Position numbers and translations under genes: made by a program. The notes under the pieces are model-generated. The model did not search any database and was not told the DNA's origin. It was given only the letters and a program-made list of their open reading frames with translations. Positions 5,206 to 8,306 of a DNA stretch of 8,306 nt are shown here, in pieces. Each line of letters opens with the position of its first letter. The first letter of the stretch is position 1. Source of the DNA: Bacteroidales bacterium (GTDB taxonomy: Bacteria > Bacteroidota > Bacteroidia > Bacteroidales > UBA932); the NCBI GenBank assembly GCA_017554135.1, contig JAFZIX010000074.1:1-8306 (forward strand), written 5' to 3'.

Positions 5206-5320
5206 GGTTCCAAAAAGGGCGGAAATCGGAACGAACCCCCGTTCCAAAACCAGGGTTGGTGCCGATTCTGGCGTTTTTTGGAACCAGGAGTTGGAGATTC
5301 GCCGGTCGGGGCCGGCGAAT
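5206..5320 (+). repeat. 115-bp dispersed repeat, copy B (inverted partner at 1702-1816)
   Basis: Same length as copy A and aligned to its reverse complement along the whole span. Copy B is the better preserved palindrome. ggttccaaaaa (5206-5216) is the exact complement of tttttggaacc (5275-5285). Further in, aatcgg and ccgatt, then aaccc and gggtt, can pair, so 5206-5285 folds as one long imperfect hairpin. A second hairpin, attcgccgg/ccggcgaat with a 6-nt loop, covers 5297-5320. It lies between the convergent genes ending at 5104 and 5355, where it could end transcription from both sides. Its size and structure resemble a REP or MITE-like non-autonomous repeat. Confidence 0.88.
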
Positions 5321-5350
5321 GACGGTGATTGGAGCCGGCGAATGACGGTG
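5311..5350 (+). repeat. 17-bp direct repeat, two copies at 23-bp period, third partial copy in a coding end
   Basis: gccggcgaatgacggtg occurs at 5311-5327 and 5334-5350. A third related copy, gcggatgacggtg (5358-5370), forms the last codons of the minus-strand gene (TVIR). The first copy overlaps the end of the 115-bp repeat. This suggests slippage or stepwise duplication of the gene's 3' end next to the repeat. Confidence 0.8.
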
Positions 5351-5354
5351 GGGG

Positions 5355-6128
5355 TTAGCGGATGACGGTGGCGCCGCGGCGCTCGAAGCGTTTGGCTTCG
5401 GCTTCGGTGAAGGTGCCGTCGGAGGGGTCGTTGTAGCGGCTGCGCTCGAAGGAGAGTAGCTCGTGGGTGTCGGCGGCGATAAGCATTTTGTAGCAGACGG
5501 TCTTGGGACCGATTTCCTCCGGGGCGATGGTGATGGTGATCAGCGCGCCCGGCTCGTCGCGCAGGATGGCTTCGTCCGCCTGGTCGGGGTCGAAGTAGAC
5601 CGTGCGGCCGCGCAGGCGGATGTGATTGGCCGATTCCAGGCCGCCGTAAGCCACCCGGTCGGAGGTCATGGCTTCCTCGGTGAAGCGCTGGATGATGTCC
5701 AGGAAGGCGCCCATGAATACGAGCTCCCGCCCTGTGGGATCGTCTACGCTGGCGATCGGCATCCGCACCACTTCGAAGGGTTTCTTGAGCTGGTCGGTCT
5801 CATCCGGCTTTCCGCCCTTTTTCAGAATCAGATAGGCCAGGCCCTCTTCCTGGGCGAGGGTGAGGAAGTAGTAGGACGATGAGTTCCGGATGCGGGCGTA
5901 TTCCTCCATGTCGCAGAACTCGAAGGGGGAGATGCGCCAGTGGACGGCGATCTCTTCGCGCAGGGCGAGTTCCAGGAAGGAATGACCCTCGAGCACGATC
6001 TTGGTGGTCTTGGTGGGGAAGTCCGCCAGGCGCATCTTGCGGGTGTATATTTTCCCCTGCCCGAACGCCGGCAGGGCGGCGGCCAGGAGCAGCAGGGTCA
6101 GAAAAAGATGGGTCAAACGCCTTTTCAC
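5355..6128 (-). CDS. Uncharacterised secreted protein with signal peptide
   Basis: A 257-residue protein of unknown function. From the GTG at 6128-6126 it begins MKRRLTHLFLTLLLLAAALP, a classical signal peptide, with probable cleavage after AFG (about residue 23). The mature part has no repeat or membrane segment. It contains a mix of acidic and basic segments such as KIYTRKMRLADFPTKTTKIVL, SSSYYFLTLAQEEGLAYLIL and GALITITIAPEEIG, suggesting a beta-rich soluble periplasmic or surface domain. A TTG 18 bases further upstream would lengthen it by six residues, but the promoter box TAAATTTG at 6134-6141 lies between the two, which favours the GTG. No ATG is in frame. GC-rich codon use matches dnaX, so it belongs to the core rather than the accessory segment. 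It is divergent from dnaX. Confidence 0.88.
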   Translation of the reverse strand: MKRRLTHLFLTLLLLAAALPAFGQGKIYTRKMRLADFPTKTTKIVLEGHSFLELALREEIAVHWRISPFEFCDMEEYARIRNSSSYYFLTLAQEEGLAYLILKKGGKPDETDQLKKPFEVVRMPIASVDDPTGRELVFMGAFLDIIQRFTEEAMTSDRVAYGGLESANHIRLRGRTVYFDPDQADEAILRDEPGALITITIAPEEIGPKTVCYKMLIAADTHELLSFERSRYNDPSDGTFTEAEAKRFERRGATVIR

Positions 6129-6133
6129 ACGAG

Positions 6134-6141
6134 CAAATTTA
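6134..6141 (-). promoter_or_regulatory. -7 promoter box of the secreted-protein gene
   Basis: TAAATTTG on the minus strand fits TAnnTTTG exactly. A TTTA (6165-6162) lies 20 bases upstream as a weak -33 element. The box ends only 5 bases before the GTG codon, so the transcript would be leaderless or nearly so. Confidence 0.5.
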
Positions 6142-6153
6142 CGCAAAAATCAT

Positions 6154-6161
6154 TACATTTG
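6154..6161 (+). promoter_or_regulatory. -7 promoter box of dnaX
   Basis: TACATTTG fits TAnnTTTG exactly and ends 6 bases before the dnaX ATG, implying an almost leaderless mRNA. No good -33 TTTG is visible at the proper distance. It stands back to back with the opposing box at 6134-6141, so the two promoters share about 30 bp. Confidence 0.5.
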
Positions 6162-6167
6162 TAAACT

Positions 6168-8006
6168 ATGTCAGACTACGTTGTATCAGCTCGCAAGTAC
6201 CGTCCCGACTCTTTCGAGTCGCTGATCGGACAGGACAACATCGCGCGGACCCTCAAGAATTCGATCCAGCGCGGGCAGCTCGCGCACGCTTATCTTTTCT
6301 GCGGCCCCCGGGGCGTGGGCAAGACGAGTGCGGCGCGCATCTTCGCCAAGACCATCAACTGCGCGAACCCGGGCCCCGACCTGGAGCCCTGCGGGGAGTG
6401 CGATTCCTGCCGGTCGTTCGCCGAGGGACGCTCGTACTGCATCCACGAGCTGGATGCGGCGTCGAACAACGGCGTGGATGACATCAAGGCCCTGATGGAC
6501 CAGGTGCAGATCCCGCCGCAGGTGGGGCGCTATTCGGTGTATATCATCGATGAGGTGCACATGCTTTCGCAGTCGGCTTTCAACGCTTTCCTCAAGACCC
6601 TCGAGGAGCCGCCGGCACACGCGATCTTCATCCTCGCGACGACCGAGAAGCACAAGATCCTGCCGACCATCCTGAGCCGCTGCCAGACCTACGATTTCAA
6701 CCGCATCGGGGTGAGCGACATCGTCCGCAATCTGCGGGATATCGCCGGCAAGGAGGGGATCACGGTGGACGATGAGTCCCTGCACGTGATCGCGCACAAG
6801 GCCGACGGCGCGATGCGCGATGCGCTGACGCTTTTCGACCAGACGGTCGCGTTCTGCGGCACGGATATCCATTACGAGGATGTGATCCGCAATCTGGGGG
6901 TGCTGGACTATGAGTTCAGTTTCCGCCTGGTGGATGCGTCCTTGGCGGGCGACTATGCGCAGGCGCTGCTGATCTTCGACGAGATTCTGTCGAAGGGTTT
7001 CAATGCGCAGCATTTTGTGGCGGCGCTGAGCGCGCATCTGCGCGATCTGCTGGTGAGCCGCACGGGCGGTCTCGAGGCGCTGCTGGATCTGCCGGATTCG
7101 CTGCGGGCCCGCTACAAGGAGCAGGGGGAACGCTGCAGCGTGAAATGGTTATACGACGCCCTCGGCGTCACCACCGCCTGCGAGGCCGGCTATCGCCTCG
7201 CCACCAATCCCCGCCTGCACATCGAATTCGCCTTGATGAAGCTGGCGTTCCTAAACAATCAGCCTGCAGCCTCTCCTGTTCAGCCGCGTACTGCTGCCCC
7301 TGCCGGAAACGGTGCGAGGGCGCACGCGAGCGACAGCGATCCGCGTGCCATCCCCCTTGAGGGGGCGCAGGGGGTGAAGGCCGATTCGCCTGCGAAGCAG
7401 GCCACGGGCGGCCACGGTTCTGCGGGGGTTCCCGCCGCCTCCGCTCCTTCGAAGGTTTCTGCTGAAAGTGCCGAGAAGGGGACTGCTCCTGCTGAGCCGG
7501 AGTCGCCTGAAAAGCCCAAAGAACGTAAACCGAGAAAGGCTTCGTCGTTGAGCCTGAGTGCGTTGATGGATGAGGAGGAACCGGAAGTGATGCCTGCTGC
7601 GGCGGCAGCGGCGGCGGAGGAGAAGCCGGAGGCGCTGCCGGAGGACGGTGTGCTGGCCGGGAAGTGGAAGGAGCTGGCAGCGCAGTTTGCGAGCCAGCCG
7701 CGCCTGGCGAACGCCCTGTCCAACGCCAACCTCAGCTTCCGCGAAGAGGACGGCCGCAAGGTCGTCGCCTTCACCGTGACCAACGAAGCCCAGAAAAAGT
7801 GGATCGAAGAGCGCATCCTGCGCGACCTGGAGGGCAAATTCGCCCGCCTGACGGCCTGCGGCAAACTCCGCCTCGAACCCACCGTCCTGCCCGAAGAAGA
7901 GCAGGAGAAAAAGATATACATGCCCTCCGAGAAAGCGGAGGACCTGATGAGCAAGAACGAAGAAGTCCGCAACCTGGTCGTGGACCTCGGACTGGATATC
8001 AAATAA
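6168..8006 (+). CDS. dnaX: DNA polymerase III subunit gamma/tau
   Basis: A 612-residue clamp-loader ATPase that loads the sliding clamp and couples polymerases at the replication fork. The opening MSDYVVSARKYRPDSFESLI is typical. The Walker A motif GPRGVGKTS is at residues 46-54, and zinc-binding cysteines are at 65, 75, 78 and 81. Walker B YIIDEVHML is at 125-133, sensor 1 LATTE at 156-160 and the SRC arginine finger at 170-172. The clamp-loader lid and collar extend to about residue 370. A low-complexity Ala/Pro/Glu/Lys linker (about 370-490) then joins a C-terminal domain (about 495-612) of the tau type that ends DLGLDIK. No A-AAA-AAG frameshift signal was found, so gamma may not be made by slippage. 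The ATG at 6168 lies directly behind a -7 box. lptB follows after 9 bases, indicating one operon. Confidence 0.97.
   Translation: MSDYVVSARKYRPDSFESLIGQDNIARTLKNSIQRGQLAHAYLFCGPRGVGKTSAARIFAKTINCANPGPDLEPCGECDSCRSFAEGRSYCIHELDAASNNGVDDIKALMDQVQIPPQVGRYSVYIIDEVHMLSQSAFNAFLKTLEEPPAHAIFILATTEKHKILPTILSRCQTYDFNRIGVSDIVRNLRDIAGKEGITVDDESLHVIAHKADGAMRDALTLFDQTVAFCGTDIHYEDVIRNLGVLDYEFSFRLVDASLAGDYAQALLIFDEILSKGFNAQHFVAALSAHLRDLLVSRTGGLEALLDLPDSLRARYKEQGERCSVKWLYDALGVTTACEAGYRLATNPRLHIEFALMKLAFLNNQPAASPVQPRTAAPAGNGARAHASDSDPRAIPLEGAQGVKADSPAKQATGGHGSAGVPAASAPSKVSAESAEKGTAPAEPESPEKPKERKPRKASSLSLSALMDEEEPEVMPAAAAAAAEEKPEALPEDGVLAGKWKELAAQFASQPRLANALSNANLSFREEDGRKVVAFTVTNEAQKKWIEERILRDLEGKFARLTACGKLRLEPTVLPEEEQEKKIYMPSEKAEDLMSKNEEVRNLVVDLGLDIK
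7352..7402 (+). repeat. Palindromic segment inside the dnaX linker
   Basis: ccccc/ggggg (7352-7356/7361-7365, loop ttga) and gcctgc/gcaggc (7388-7393/7397-7402, loop gaa) flank cgcagggggt (7366-7375). The latter 10-mer is also found next to the palindrome at 458-477 in inverted orientation. It is in frame and codes about residues 395-412 of the linker (IPLEGAQGVKADSPAKQA). It resembles an intergenic palindromic repeat that has entered a tolerant coding region. Confidence 0.4.
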
Positions 8007-8015
8007 GAGCAAGAG

Positions 8016-8306
8016 ATGAAACTGCGTTGCGAGAACCTGGTCAAGAAATATGGCGTCCGCACGGTCGTCAAGGGCGTATCGATGGAAGTCGAACAAGGAG
8101 AAATCGTCGGCTTCCTCGGCCCGAACGGCGCCGGCAAGACCACCAGCTTCTACATGATCACGGGGCAGATCGTCCCCAACGACGGCCGCGTCTGGCTGGA
8201 TGATGAAGAAATCACCGAGCTGCCGATGTACCAGCGCGCGCAGAAGGGCATCGGCTACCTTCCGCAGGACGCCTCCGTGTTCCGCAAGATGAGCGTCGAA
8301 GACAAC
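8016..8306 (+). CDS. lptB: LPS export ABC transporter ATP-binding protein, 5' part only
   Basis: The first 97 residues of the ATPase that powers lipopolysaccharide transport from the inner to the outer membrane with LptF and LptG; the rest is beyond the window edge. Walker A GPNGAGKTT is at residues 35-43 and the Q-loop YLPQDASVFRKMSVEDN at 81-97. LVKKYGVRTVVKGVSMEVEQG at the start and the LPMYQRAQKGIGYLPQ region are characteristic of LptB rather than other ABC ATPases. The start is 9 bases after the dnaX stop, with an A/G-rich AAGAGCAAGAG before the ATG. Walker B and the signature motif are not visible because of the cut-off. Confidence 0.95.
   Translation, partial: MKLRCENLVKKYGVRTVVKGVSMEVEQGEIVGFLGPNGAGKTTSFYMITGQIVPNDGRVWLDDEEITELPMYQRAQKGIGYLPQDASVFRKMSVEDN

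Noticed and set aside
5463..6225. Plus-strand open frames opposite the secreted-protein gene
   Set aside because: They are shadows of the minus-strand gene, which has a signal peptide and promoter box. Their translations have unlikely composition.
7780..7920. Possible programmed frameshift in dnaX (two caga/gaga-aaaag runs)
   Set aside because: Both runs are G-AAA-AAG in the reading frame, not A-AAA-AAG, so re-pairing after a -1 slip would be poor, and both lie in the C-terminal domain rather than near the gamma/tau boundary.
7251..8143. Long minus-strand open frames opposite dnaX and lptB
   Set aside because: They arise from GC-rich codon bias in dnaX/lptB, whose identity is certain.
1..8306. 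CRISPR array, tRNA, rRNA, insertion-sequence transposase
   Set aside because: No regularly spaced identical repeats with unique spacers, no tRNA cloverleaf signatures, and no transposase or integrase motifs were found on either strand.

Overview
The window looks like a chromosomal piece of a member of the Bacteroidota, most likely a gut- or rumen-type Bacteroidales. Three lines support this. Four upstream regions carry the Bacteroidota -7 promoter box TAnnTTTG. The lipoprotein combines BACON, Big2 and 'Fibrobacter succinogenes major paralogous' type modules. The gene content (a sigma-54 activator ending without a Fis helix-turn-helix, dnaX followed by lptB) also fits. Species cannot be named from the sequence alone.

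Layout. (1) 2-454, plus strand: the 3' end of an NtrC-type sigma-54 activator, followed by a hairpin and a terminator-like stem-loop. (2) 455-884: a palindrome-rich intergenic stretch between convergent genes, holding short repeats that recur elsewhere in the window. (3) 885-1477, minus strand: a complete hicAB toxin-antitoxin pair with its own promoter and an inverted-repeat operator candidate. (4) 1478-2177: a divergent 700-bp non-coding region. It contains the hicAB promoter and operator, copy A of a 115-bp repeat, a Bacteroidota promoter at 1890-1918, and about 250 nt of hairpin-dense leader. (5) 2196-4391 and 4415-5104, plus strand: a large modular surface lipoprotein and, 23 bp later, an uncharacterised 229-residue protein. 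Both are visibly more AT-rich than the housekeeping genes. (6) 5105-5354: an intergenic stretch with copy B of the 115-bp repeat, in inverted orientation to copy A, plus a 17-bp direct repeat. (7) 5355-6128, minus strand: an uncharacterised secreted protein. (8) 6168-8006 and 8016-8306, plus strand: dnaX and the start of lptB, a compact housekeeping operon.

How it fits together. Conserved GC-rich core genes (the sigma-54 regulator, dnaX-lptB) flank an accessory island holding hicAB, the lipoprotein and its companion gene. The lipoprotein unit (leader, lipoprotein, unknown gene) is bracketed by inverted copies of one repeat, so it may be an exchangeable or once-mobile segment.

The most unusual piece is the 1924-2177 leader. 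It holds several consecutive stem-loops and a long imperfect stem followed by a U-rich run. The 3' arm of that stem can alternatively pair with the AGGAG just upstream of the lipoprotein start. This is the architecture of a regulatory RNA switch, although no known family was recognised. Stems of 5-6 bp are expected by chance; the arguments rest on the 8-12 bp ones.
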